64,000 nt of DNA from Syngnathus acus (Eukaryota; Chordata; Actinopteri; Syngnathiformes; Syngnathidae). Below are positions 52,266 through 62,500 of the stretch, in pieces. The position numbers and the translations under genes are program-made. Position 1 is the first letter of the stretch, and every line of letters starts with the position of its first letter. The stretch covers positions 4,650,001 through 4,714,000 of the forward strand of contig NC_051107.1 in assembly GCF_901709675.1 (NCBI RefSeq). The letters are read 5' to 3'. The notes below the pieces were generated by a model that worked only from the letters and a program-made list of their open reading frames with translations, did no database searches and was not told the DNA's origin.

Positions 52266-52382
52266 TCAAAAAAAAATTCGGATTGAATTTTTCAAGGCGA
52301 TACCAACCTGAATATCTGTGAGTTGCTTGCAAATACGAGCACTCAGCTGTGAACTCATGTCCTGACAGGGGATGTGTAAGCG
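52266..52382 (-). CDS. bcat1: bcat1 coding exon 9, diverged C-terminus (residues 335-372)
   Basis: Begins [20 protein letters not shown], then LTDIQ, matching the family's LHIP...LTDIQYG segment. After LTDIQ it reads [13 protein letters not shown] and stops at TGA (52266-52268) instead of the usual YG followed by an acidic, Trp-containing tail. The final coding bases include an 8-nt A/T homopolymer, so an indel or a true lineage change are both possible. Confidence 0.85.
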   Translation of the reverse strand, partial: RLHIPCQDMSSQLSARICKQLTDIQVGIALKNSIRIFF

Positions 52383-54856
52383 CTATACAAAAAGACACAA
52401 AATATAAATAATAGTGCACTGTGGACATTTATTAGTGAAAATATTTGGACTTATGATTGTCCTACCTCTCCCAAGTAAACGATTTCCCCCACTGGGCAGA
52501 TCATACAGGCAGTGCCCGAACCGAACACCTGCTTGACGCGGCCCTGCTTGAGAGCGCCGCAGAGCTCGGCCATGTTCAGGTCGCGCTCTGATACTTTAAA
52601 TTCCCCCTTTATGTTAAAGGGAAGAAAATGAGCTTAAGGGGGAAGTATGATGAAAATAAAATGCGTTACCCATTTTCTGGTGAGTTCCAGGATGCTCCGT
52701 CGGGTAATGCCTGGGAGGATGAGGCCGTTCAGAGGTGGCGTCGCAAGCTCTTCTTCTATAAATTTGAAAAGTATAGTAAAAAAATATATATATTGTGTCT
52801 GTCAGGATGGACTGACCTCCGTTGTCATTGATCCAGTGGATAAAGATATTCATGGTTCCCACTTCAGTGATTTGATGGTCCTTCCCGTACAACCACAGAA
52901 CTTGTTGACATCCACAATCCTTCGCCTCGTGTTGCGCAAATAAGGTGCCACCATAGTTCCTGGCAAAAATAAGGTCAATAACAACCCACGTTGTTATTAT
53001 ATGTGACACTAATACTAGCTTCCCACCCTCCCATCTTGCAGTCTCCGGTCCCTCCTTCCCAGGCCCGTGTGTACTTCGGGTCGGCCCACAAGGATATCTC
53101 TTTGGACGCCGTAAAGTAAGAACCCACGGGGCTCATGATGACAAACAGCAAGGCTCGGCCGGGTTTTTCTACAGTCAGAGATGGCTAGAACGCAAGGAAA
53201 TATTATTTAGTATGTGTTGAGAACTTTAAATGGTGGCTACTTGGTACCTCGGTGCTGATCAATGTAGGTCTGATGTACAAACTGGTTGTGTTGGAGGAAG
53301 GGATCCAGTTCTGGTCGACTTCGACAAGTTTCCTGATACACTCGAGCAACTCTGATGGGTCGAATATCTGAAAGAGGAAGTACTGGTGTACCTCAAGGCT
53401 CAATCTTAGGTACTTTATTGTTTCATTTAAACTGTATATACATTTTTCCACCCACTGGTTTTTTTACATCCAACTTACTGGTAGACAAGCTCTCCTTGCG
53501 GTGATGACCATGCGTTCCATGTTGAGCATCGGCCTGAAGAGACGGACTCGATTGTCATCGCCACGGTAAGCCTTGAGACCTTCGAACAGCTGTGGAGAAT
53601 AAGTTCAGATATTACCTGGTGTTCTAAAGTTCTTACCTTTCTTCTCACCTGAATTCCATAGTGCAGTGATGAGCAGGCTGGGTGAAGCGACAAGTTCTTG
53701 AAAGGCCGGATGAGTGGCGCCTGCCAGCCTTTGGAGGCGTCCCACTCGATGGTCAGCATGTGGTTGGTGAAGACCGTCCCGAAGGTGGCCACATCGGGCT
53801 GGGTTACCGGAACCATGGGTAGCTTGATAACAAGGTCTGCTGCCTAAGCACATGTGAGTTAGCATTACACGCTAAAATCATCATTTGTGTTTAATATTAT
53901 TGTGTGACGCTTACTAATAAATAAGTAAATATTTAATATTATAAATATATAAATAATATTTAATATTAGTGTGACGCGTATTGAACAATAGACTAATAAA
54001 AATAAATAAATGTTCTCAACTGATTCGATTAAAATCAATCTAAATTTATTGAATTTATTTTTTAATTAAAATACCTCATTATGACACTGCCAAGAGGGAT
54101 CATGTCAAATGAAACAGTACCTAATATTGAACCTTGAGGCACACCATGTCACCACTTAGTCTCCTCGACAAAATAATAATAATAATGCCAAGTGACCAAA
54201 GCACTTTGTTTTGTAGTTTGTTGTATGATTTTATTATTTTCTTTGAGCTTTATAAAACAATATGACACATGAGGACAAATCTTAACATGCGTCATAATCC
54301 CCCTCCCCCTCCCTCACTGTTACCGCCATCCTTCCATTCACACACTGTGCTTGTCAAGTGCTTAAGTAGCTATAAATACTATATGAGCATGCTGTGTCTG
54401 TCTTCCAGTGAAAGTAGATAAGGCCCACTGAGACTTTTGTACCACTCAGGGATCGGGACCAAATATTTGTTAGGTGGTCTCTGAGCAAAAAAAAACAAAA
54501 AAAACAAACATAATGTCCATGAAGTTGGTTCACACTTAATGAAAGTGAGTGTGTTGTGAGTTGCCTAATCTCTACCAGATAGCTTCGGCTACTTAGTGTG
54601 AACTGGGACAGTGGATTCTGCTGAGAGCAATAAGGACACTCGTTCCGACTCTGATGGAGTTACTTCTCAATAAAACTGCTGGATGATACTTTCCAGGCAG
54701 ATATTTTGGATTCTTCTGTGGGGATTTTTTTTTAAAGTGTGAATCATCAAGATGCTGCAACTGAGGGTAGGTGCTTTACTTTGTCCACTATAAAGCATCA
54801 AAGTATACCTTGAAGCTATGGATTCTGCAATCACCGTTCCTGGTTGCCACCTCCAT
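52266..54856 (-). CDS. bcat1: Cytosolic branched-chain amino acid aminotransferase, 10 coding exons, 372 aa
   Basis: The enzyme is a PLP-dependent class IV aminotransferase that reversibly transfers the amino group of leucine, isoleucine or valine to 2-oxoglutarate in the cytosol. Joining 54809-54856, 53649-53843, 53479-53589, 53248-53367, 53027-53184, 52817-52959, 52670-52755, 52466-52606 and 52266-52382 gives 372 residues with every splice phase consistent (human BCAT1 is 386). Recognisable segments are [31 protein letters not shown], the PLP lysine at residue 208 in [12 protein letters not shown], and the redox CXXC centre Cys321/Cys324 in [11 protein letters not shown]. There is no mitochondrial presequence, and the next gene is irag2, so this is BCAT1, not BCAT2. 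The ATG has a good Kozak context (A at -3, G at +4). The last 13 residues after LTDIQ diverge from the family. The count of ten exons includes a presumed 5' untranslated exon; nine carry coding sequence. Confidence 0.96.
52466..52606 (-). CDS. bcat1: bcat1 coding exon 8, CXXC centre (residues 288-334)
   Basis: Begins [15 protein letters not shown] and ends [20 protein letters not shown] plus E. Cys321 and Cys324 form the CXXC redox switch characteristic of animal BCATs. Phase 0 at both ends. Confidence 0.97.
52670..52755 (-). CDS. bcat1: bcat1 coding exon 7 (residues 259-287)
   Basis: Encodes [20 protein letters not shown] and continues to ILELTRKW. Small exon flanked by 61- and 63-bp introns. 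Confidence 0.96.
52817..52959 (-). CDS. bcat1: bcat1 coding exon 6 (residues 212-259)
   Basis: Encodes [20 protein letters not shown] and then [19 protein letters not shown], both near-diagnostic for BCAT1. Ends one base into a Glu codon. Confidence 0.97.
53027..53184 (-). CDS. bcat1: bcat1 coding exon 5, PLP lysine (residues 159-211)
   Basis: Begins [15 protein letters not shown] and ends [13 protein letters not shown]. Lys208 of GTGDCK is the residue that forms the Schiff base with pyridoxal phosphate in this family. Starts at phase 0 and ends with two bases of a Gly codon. Confidence 0.97.
53248..53367 (-). CDS. bcat1: bcat1 coding exon 4 (residues 119-158)
   Basis: Begins [20 protein letters not shown] and ends [12 protein letters not shown]. 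Phase 0 at both ends, 40 codons. Its acceptor tract abuts an antisense LINE remnant. Confidence 0.96.
53382..53423 (+). mobile_element. LINE reverse-transcriptase remnant, sense, in bcat1 intron 3
   Basis: Read on the plus strand, 42 nt give [14 protein letters not shown], the conserved RT motif found in many non-LTR retrotransposons. Relative to bcat1 it is antisense. It occupies much of the 111-bp intron 53368-53478 and ends 14 bp from the splice acceptor of exon 4. Confidence 0.7.
53479..53589 (-). CDS. bcat1: bcat1 coding exon 3 (residues 82-118)
   Basis: Encodes [20 protein letters not shown] and continues to RACLP, a highly conserved aminotransferase core segment. Phase 0 at both ends. 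The intron before it is 59 bp. Confidence 0.96.
53649..53843 (-). CDS. bcat1: bcat1 coding exon 2 (residues 17-81)
   Basis: Begins AADLVIKLP and contains [15 protein letters not shown], ending SSLHYGIQ. It forms the N-terminal small domain. Phase 0 at both ends, 65 codons. Confidence 0.95.
53844..54808 (-). other. bcat1: bcat1 intron 1 (965 bp)
   Basis: The only long intron of the coding part. It holds AT-rich low-complexity DNA at about 53890-54060 and an antisense LINE reverse-transcriptase remnant at about 54101-54145. The other bcat1 introns are 59-111 bp. Confidence 0.85.
54101..54145 (-). mobile_element. LINE reverse-transcriptase remnant, bcat1 intron 1
   Basis: The minus strand reads [15 protein letters not shown], the same RT motif as at 53382-53423. 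Both remnants carry SILGT instead of the usual SILGP, suggesting the same repeat family or subfamily. Confidence 0.6.
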
Positions 54857-54866
54857 GCTGAGAACA
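54809..54866 (-). CDS. bcat1: bcat1 coding exon 1 (residues 1-16)
   Basis: Encodes [16 protein letters not shown]. The ATG is at 54856-54854. A TTTTTTAG acceptor on the minus strand lies 10 nt upstream, so a separate 5' untranslated exon is expected. The donor is GTATAC, phase 0. Confidence 0.88.
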
Positions 54867-55379
54867 CTAAAAAATGTCAAAAATAAACACAGAAATATGG
54901 ATTTATATATTTGTTTTTGTTTGAATGCCAACTTTGGCCACAATGCAAAATATAACGATCTAATGTGGTTCTTAAATTATTTACTCCAAGTCCCATTGTG
55001 ACTGATTTTTTGAAAATTAATTTTTAATTCCGTTCCCCAACTCCTCGCCACCTGTTAATTTTAATCCAAAAGTATTTTATTGTAACGTTTACCTGCAAGC
55101 AGGATAGAAGTCAAGCAATTTTAAGAAATTCAATTAAGTTTCAGATGAAGGTAAACCTTTTGGAATTATTTACACAATCTCTATGATGTATCCATATATT
55201 CTTATTTACCTGAAATGGAAAAGCAGTCAGGTTGAATTTGGAATGCGTCCGCTCGACTGTTTTGCTGACAGACTTTTGATTTTTAGGAAACGTTACGTTT
55301 GTTCCGCCTTGTTGTTCTTACCGCTTCCTACCACAGAGTGGTGCTGTTGGCTTACTTGTTTTTTAGAGCGCTCTCCTAA
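54867..55379 (-). promoter_or_regulatory. bcat1: bcat1 upstream region with candidate 5' UTR exon
   Basis: Coding exon 1 has an acceptor in front of it, so a noncoding first exon should lie here. Minus-strand donor-like sites are GCG|GTAAGA at 55322, CAG|GTAAAT at 55210 and CAG|GTAAAC at 55093. The first is the strongest and would give an exon of about 60 nt starting beside the NRF1 site. Transcript data would decide. Confidence 0.35.
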
Positions 55380-55391
55380 TGCGCATGCGCG
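55380..55391. promoter_or_regulatory. Palindromic NRF1 site in the bcat1/irag2 divergent promoter
   Basis: TGCGCATGCGCG is a perfect NRF1 (nuclear respiratory factor 1) binding word, usually found within about 100 bp of CpG-type transcription starts. It lies between two divergent genes whose start codons are 1.16 kb apart. A CCAAT word follows at 55416-55420. The strong candidate donors on both sides fit a bidirectional promoter. Confidence 0.6.
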
Positions 55392-55433
55392 AGAAGCCAA
55401 CGGTGAGCTTGATTACCAATCGAGCTCGTTCAG
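55392..55433 (+). other. irag2: Candidate irag2 5' untranslated exon
   Basis: The segment after the NRF1 site ends TTCAG|GTAACG (donor at 55434), with an alternative CAACG|GTGAGC donor at 55403. The next acceptor, GTCCCCAG at 55993, opens the first coding exon 20 nt before the ATG. The exact transcription start is unknown. Confidence 0.4.
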
Positions 55434-55993
55434 GTAACGACAATTTATTTTTGTCTTTGGAGCTTGTTTAAGGTACGGTTATTTTTTTTTGTCGAATTTT
55501 TCAGGTGTTTATTTGTTATTTGATTGACTGCTTGCTTGGTAGGGGAAAAAACAATTTTTAAAAAGAAGTCTTTCTTGAGTTTTTGCACAGCAAGCCTTGT
55601 TATTTAAATACAAAATATATCATTTATGTTGCGTATTAATGAATGCATCTTATAGAAGCCCCATGATTATTCTAATGTTTGAACATTAACGGAATTTATT
55701 TTAATTACCTGCACCTGGTGTCTGAAGGCTTTTTCATTTAAATGATTTAATATTTTTATTTTCCATTTATTTTGCTATTGTGGGAATGATTTAAAATGTC
55801 GATTTTCTCTGTTTAATCATAATTCAAATTAATCCAAGTCAAACTTTAATATAAATATGAAGATCTTAAATCAAGTCAATCCTGCAAATGTTTTTTTCCC
55901 ACATTGTTTATATTTTAATATACTGAGTGGACTATAAGCAGCTAGTTTACATTTATTTCTTATTTCTACATCACCCAACTTGTGTGTCCCCAG

Positions 55994-56580
55994 ACTCCAA
56001 CCACACTTGATCATGGCCTACACAATCCAGCCAACACGCCGCCACAACCCGGTGGACAGCATCTGCCGCAAACTTCAGACCATCCAGTGGCGGGGTGACC
56101 GGGAGCCCAATACCCCCTTCAGAATCCCCAAACTGTCCTCCAGCAGCTACGACAGCCCCCAGTGCGGCCTCAGGCGTAACCTGGAAGCCATCTTGAAGAA
56201 AGGAGTCCACGGGCGAAAGGAGAGTCCCAATTGTGCGGCATCTCAGAAGAACATGGATCCCGCCGTTCCATCATCTACAGCTAACATCACATACAGCATC
56301 ACTAGTGTTGGCAGAAGCGGAGTAAAACCATTCAAGCAGAAGTACTGCTCCACTCCCAGTACCACACGTGAGACCAAAGACTCCCCTTACTTCACTTTCA
56401 CACAAAGCGGACCCCAATCGGTAGATTCCGATAAACCAGCTCTCTCTCGTACCTTCACCCCGATTCGGAACACCGTCTCGTATGAGCTGAACTTCAGCCC
56501 CGGTAGCGCGGCTAGCTCCTCGGAGGCCGAGCTGCCCTACCCGGCTTTGGTTGTCAGGAAGCTATCACTAGAAGATGGAG
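55994..56580 (+). CDS. irag2: irag2 coding exon 1 (residues 1-189)
   Basis: ATG at 56013. Begins MAYTIQPTRRHNPVDSICRK. The NPVDSICRKLQTIQ block is the family signature. The remainder is Ser/Thr/Pro-rich with RIPKLSSSSYDSPQ and NTVSYELNFSP, likely phosphorylated and disordered. Donor GTAAGA, phase 1. Confidence 0.93.
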
Positions 56581-59500
56581 GTAAGAAAAAAAAAAATTCT
56601 GATTTTGAAAAGCTACCATGTAGAAAATAGTTGACCTTTACATAATGTGTAATTTTCCGCCTTCTGTCATTGGCCGCCTTGGGGTGGAATCCCGCGTCAT
56701 GTGCTCGCTTAGAAAACACGCCGGCTTCTGAGAGCAACAACATGGCAGAAGTTAGCCTCATCTGCGAGGAGAATCTCCTCGACACTATCTTCCACGCTTG
56801 TGACACGCAGCGTCGAGGTGATAATTTCTCCAGGCTCATCTTAAAAGATAAATGATCCCTTTATTATTTTGATATCTTCTATCAGGGAAGGTGTACGTGT
56901 CCCACATTGTGGATTTCTTGCGGCACACCACCAGCCGCACTTCGGAGGACCGAGGACTGGAGGAGCTCTGCAACATGCTGGATCCCGAACGCAAAGACGT
57001 TTCCATCGACCTGGATACGTATCACGCCGTCATGAGGGAGTGGATCGACGACTGCCGTAACAACAGGTGAAGGAACGACGACTCTTCATCGGTGCCCGTT
57101 AACAACGCCGTGTTTTTATTTTTTGCTAGGGAGGAGTCCTCAGAAGATGGAACCCAAGTCAACGCTGGTATTTGTCCCATAATTATTATTTTTTTGGGAC
57201 CTATTTTTCTTCTGATGGTGTCCTTTTGTGTCGTAGCCAGGAGGACCATCAACATGACGTCAGGAAGCTTAGAGGGCTTTGGAGGCGACGCGTCAAAAGC
57301 AGAATTGTACGTTGAGATAATGAGTCACCTTCAAAGCTGAAATGATATCTATTTTTTTTCCTCCAGTGAAACATCCGAGCTGGTTTACTGCCTCGCCGAC
57401 CTCCAGATGAGCAACCAGAAGCTCCAGGAAGAGGTGAAGAAGCTAAAACAGACGGTGGAGGTCATGGAGGAGAGCAACCAAAAGCTGGCGGATGAGAACG
57501 AGGTGTTGCGCAACCAGATCAGAGCGTAAGATGTCCTCATGGCTGCGAGATGTTTTCCCGCTCTCAACACCCCCCCCCCCCCCTCGTTTCTCTTTTCCAT
57601 AGTCAACAGCAGCTAATCCACAAAGAGAAGATGCTGCATGACGAGGTGGAAGAAATGAAGGCCGCTCTGAGCTGCACGGAGGAAGACAGAGCTCTCGCCT
57701 CCGCACGAAGCAAACACGTGGTCGGACCAATCTCACCGCTCGCCAACTGCCGCATGCAGGAAAAATAAAACTGCTTCCTTGTTTTCCAGGAGAAAGAAAA
57801 CCAAGATCTCATCGCCAAGATTGCTTCAATCGAGGACGAGGTAGATTTTTTTGATTTGTTTAAGGGCGTGGCTAAATCTGATGGCTTTGCAGAACTTCAA
57901 GGTCACCATGGAGATGGACAAGCTTCAGAAGAGAATAGCCGAGCTCCGTGACATCAACGATGACCTTGAGGTTAGCAATTTTAATAATTTTTTTTTTGCT
58001 CCTATTCATCGTTTTGGGTCTCTCTATAAATGCGGCTTGCGTAACGCCGATGTCCTCGTCCATAGGTGCAGATTCACTCTTTCGATACAGTCATCACTGA
58101 AAAGGAATCTCTTATACAAGAGGTCATTGTCCTATTCAATTGATTTTATTTCTTTCATTGAGGTCTTGCAAATTTTTATTTATTTGTTTTTTACACAGAG
58201 GAGCAGACAGATAGAAGATCTCAAAGCGGCAGTGGAAGAATATTCGTCCATCACGGAGGTCGGTGTTTTCAAATCAATCACATTTTTTTGCAAATGTTTT
58301 ATGTATTGCCTGTTTTTGACTTTTTTTCTTTTCAGTTACTAAGGGCCGACAAGAGCAAATTGGAGAACCACATGCAGGTGATGCATCAAGACCTTTCAGG
58401 GTGAGTTTGGAATAGAAACTGTGCCATGAAATTCTTCAAATCTGTTTGAAAATGTTTAATTCTGTGTGTTAAATCATTCCCAGAAAAGTGGCATCATCAC
58501 TAAAAACACATATATGAATAGCTTTCAAGATCTCATTGATAAACACAATGAATAGGGGCTGAGGATTGAGCCCTGGGGAACTCCGCATACACTTTGTCTT
58601 TTTATCTCTTCAATTTCCTTATCAATCTAGTATGATCACTTTTATTAATATGTGACTCTAAGCAGCGCTGGAGTTTCCCTTTCGGTGGCCTACAGACTAA
58701 ACCAGAACGCTTCAGGATCCCTGCAGACCGAGCTGGCCTTGGCTCAGTCGCCACTGGAGGTCAGCATTTCACCGACGTTGCCGAATTTCGATGAATATAA
58801 ATGTTCGGCTCTGTTTTTTAGAGCGTGTGCTTCGCCTCGCCGCTGGATGAGACTCTGGACAAGGAAGTTCTGCTGATGATGCACGGACCCAGCCCTGACA
58901 TCATGGCTCTGGAGTTCAAGAAGCTCCTCAACAGACTGGTAATGGTATTTCTTTTCCCAGCCTTCCAAAAAAAAAAAAACTGTGTGTATAAATACCCAAC
59001 CTGTTAATCACTATATTATGTCATATCTGTAGAAGAACGATTTCAGAGAAGACACCACCACAGTCGTGTCCACGCTGAAAGCTTTGCTGAGTGAGCACAC
59101 AGAACCAAGCGGCGACATCCAAACCAGTCTTGAGGTTCTGTTGCACATTTATCCATCCCAGTTCTGTTTCCCACACACCATTGTATAACTCAGCTCTGTT
59201 TATTTATTGTAGCGTGAACACAGCTCGCTCTTGACTATCCTCCTCTTTTGTTCCTCCACTCTGCATTCATTAGGCACGTTCGGCCATACTGCCATTAACA
59301 CACACACACACGGTTGAGTGCCGGTCAAAGTGAAGAGTCAGCTTCATGGAAATAATCTTTCTGCTCTTGTATTTCGACAGGCGGTCCAGGTAGAGCTTGA
59401 CGCCACAAGAGAAGACTGGGCCTTGAGCTTGGACCAGCTGGCGCAGTACACCGACTCCATCGAGAAGGAGCTGGTCAAAATGGCCGGGAATATGAGGAGG

Positions 59501-62500
59501 TCACGAACGGAGATCCTGCATCTTTCAGTCAGGTAGTTTTTGGTTTTAGTCTTTTTCTGATTTGTGTGTTGTCTCTGTTCAGTAGGGGGGAGGACCTCAA
59601 AGAGGCCCGGCTCATTATGCTTGGGTTAGGGCCAATTCTGGGCTTCAGCATGATTACGTACAATGGCAAAGCTAGGATTTTTTTTTTCCAAACCTCGAAA
59701 ATCCTTCAGAAAAAAAATGATGAAGATTCATTTTATGTTATTGTCGGGAATGGGTTGAAATGTGAGGAAATATTCCTGGAGAAATCTAAAAAATCCAAAT
59801 TTTTTGATCCAGCACCTGGGGGGCCCAAATTATTTCAGGGGGGCCCCTGCCCCTGCGCCCCTCCCCCTTAGCGCTGCCACTGACTGTACTGATAAATTAA
59901 CTTCCTGAATGAGTGCTTGTGTATGTTCTACTTTTCTTCTTTTTAAAAATCCCCCAAACTGGTTTAAGACCTGCTGTTAGTGTAAATGTGTGTGCGTTCA
60001 CAGTATGTGCGTGTGTGAGGGTGCACCGCTATATAAGGGTCACTGTGGTTCAGTCTCAGCCCAGTCAGAGAGGGGTCAGACTACTGCTCACAAACTCAAC
60101 CACAGTATTAAACAATTTGGAGGATTTGAAAATAAGTGCTGTGGGCCAGTTGGAGAACTGGCGCTGGTCACCCTGGGAAACAAAATGGGACACTGCATGG
60201 GCCTGCGGATTGGGTACAGTATGTCGGCACGATATTGCTTTCTAGGAACTCCCGCTGTTGGACTTGTACTTGATGGAATGTGTTTTGTCGTGCAGGGTGC
60301 AGGATCAGGAGAACCAGAAGCGGCAGCTCGGAGAAGAACTAGAGCAGCTCAAGACCCCTCAAGATAGCAGAGAAGCTTCGTGCCAGACACCCGCACCTGA
60401 AGAAGAGGTCAGTTGGAGGCGGGGAGATTGCGTTGAGGTTTTTCTGATACATCTCGTTCTTTTTAAGACCGGGGAAGACCTGGAATGGGATGAGGAATAC
60501 GCCCTTCAAGATTTCCTGAAAAACGAAATAGCGGGGAGCGGGACGGACGGCGGACAGACGGAAGACGAGAGGTGGACGGTTGTGAACGGATCGGGCGGAG
60601 GGGAAGCGAGGAACTCGTCCACTCCTGTGTCGGCCAAACCCGAAGACAGTCGATGTCTTGCAGGTAAGTCAAATATTATTTTTATGTCACATGTGAAGAT
60701 TTATAAAATTTGTTTTGGAGTCAGTTAGGGATTAGATAACACGTCCGTCTGTAATCCTTGAATTCAAGGACGCTCAGTCAGCCTTGACGCAGTTCACAGA
60801 AGTTTGGGAAGCCGGCGTAAGAAGACCCCTGCCTTCTATGGCGGTTCCAGTCCGAGCGCTCGTGTGTGTGTGTGAAGGAAAATGTGTGTGTGTCAAAATG
60901 TCTTCCTCAAGGTCCTTCTATGGCCAGGTGTGAAGCTGTCTCAGCGAGCAGTAATCCTCTTCATTCCTGTCTTGCATGAGTGGCTGGCAGGCAGAGACAT
61001 AAAAAAAAAAATTGTGCAAACGGTCACTAATGCCACTTTGGCCGAAGGGGATGAGATTCGGACTCCTCGGCCCCTCCCTCTCTCCTCAAATGAGCTTTTA
61101 TGGAAGAAGGTGGGGTTAGCATTTGGATGGCATTCAATTTCTTTTTTTGTGTGTTGCAGGAACTCCTGAAGTAAGGGTGAGCCAACCTTGTTTGCAGGTA
61201 AAATTATTTTTGGCACCATACACACACCATATTGCAGTTAATGTTCATAAAAATCCGCCTGCAGCCATTGCATATTCAAATGTCTTCTATTTCTGAATAT
61301 ATAAAAAAATTCCAGATATATTTATATATTTATTTATATTTTTATTGTATTTTTATATATATTTTATATTCAAATGTAAATTAAGAGTTAATGTTGATAA
61401 AAATCCGCCTGCAGCCATTGCATTTTAAACATTGTCTTCTATTTCTGAATCCATGTTTTGTTTTTTTTTTTCGTTTTTTTTCCTCAGAACGAGGCAGCGG
61501 TACCGTCGGACGCCCACTCGCAAGCTGTCAGCTCCGAGCACCCAGCGGCGGATGCCCCGTCCCACTCAGAGAGCCACGGTAAGACCGCCGCTCAGCTCAG
61601 ATAAAAAAAAAAAGCAGCATAGAAAATTGATTGTTGAATAAATATGCCATTAATATTTATTTTTCGGGGGCGGCGGCGGGGGGGGGGGGCTTTTCTGCAC
61701 AGAGACAGAAACCCCATCGTCTCAGTCCGTAACGCAGAACCTGAGCACCTCATCTGATCAGGACCAAACTAAGATGCCAACAACAACGGAAAATCAACCA
61801 GATGAGGTCACGCCGACAAATGAGAGGTGAAAAATTGATCACCATTTTTCGCCATCATTTCCCTATGACGAGATCCTGGCCCACATTTGCTAGTCAAAGG
61901 CTTTCCTGTCTGTGGGAGGAGTTGCACTGGCCAAATAGTTTCTCCGCTGCCATGCTTTGCATAGCATCACCCCTGCCGACAACACCTAAAAATGGAAGCT
62001 GTGAATTTATAAAGTTCTTGAAATGGAGTCTTCTGCACACAGCGTCCAGCCGCTCGGCGAGGACCACGAGGGAGGAAGCGAGGAGGCCGAGGTGAGCCGC
62101 GTAAGATCACACGAGAAGCATTTTTCAACGTGAAAGGGAAACGGCTTCCTCTATTCTACTTCCTCTGCTCTCATTCCGCCACTTTTAGTGTGTTTTGAAA
62201 TTGCTTTGTTTTTTTTTAAAACCGGGCATTATGTACTTTTACGGTATTGCGCAATATCCTGTTGTGTGTCAGAACGCTCACCTTACTCCATCGTGCGAAT
62301 GTTCACACAAGCGGGCGGTCCACCTCCGCCACTTAGCGCCGTGCTAGCGTTGGCGTGTCTCCACACACACACACACTCACACATATACACACACAGTTGC
62401 AGAGCTCTCCATTATGTAACAATTCAGCCAAATGCATCTCTTCCACACACAAACGGGAACAGGCTAGCTCCGTTTCTTACTTTGGTAACTTCTTCAGAAC

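Noticed and set aside
52198-52428. 76-codon minus-strand frame over the bcat1 last exon
   Set aside because: It is a shadow in the wrong frame. The frame giving RLHIP...LTDIQ matches the aminotransferase family and the splice phase.
59218-59340. Possible extra irag2 exon after TTATTGTAG
   Set aside because: The frame is open after the acceptor, but no in-phase donor precedes the CA repeat and stop.
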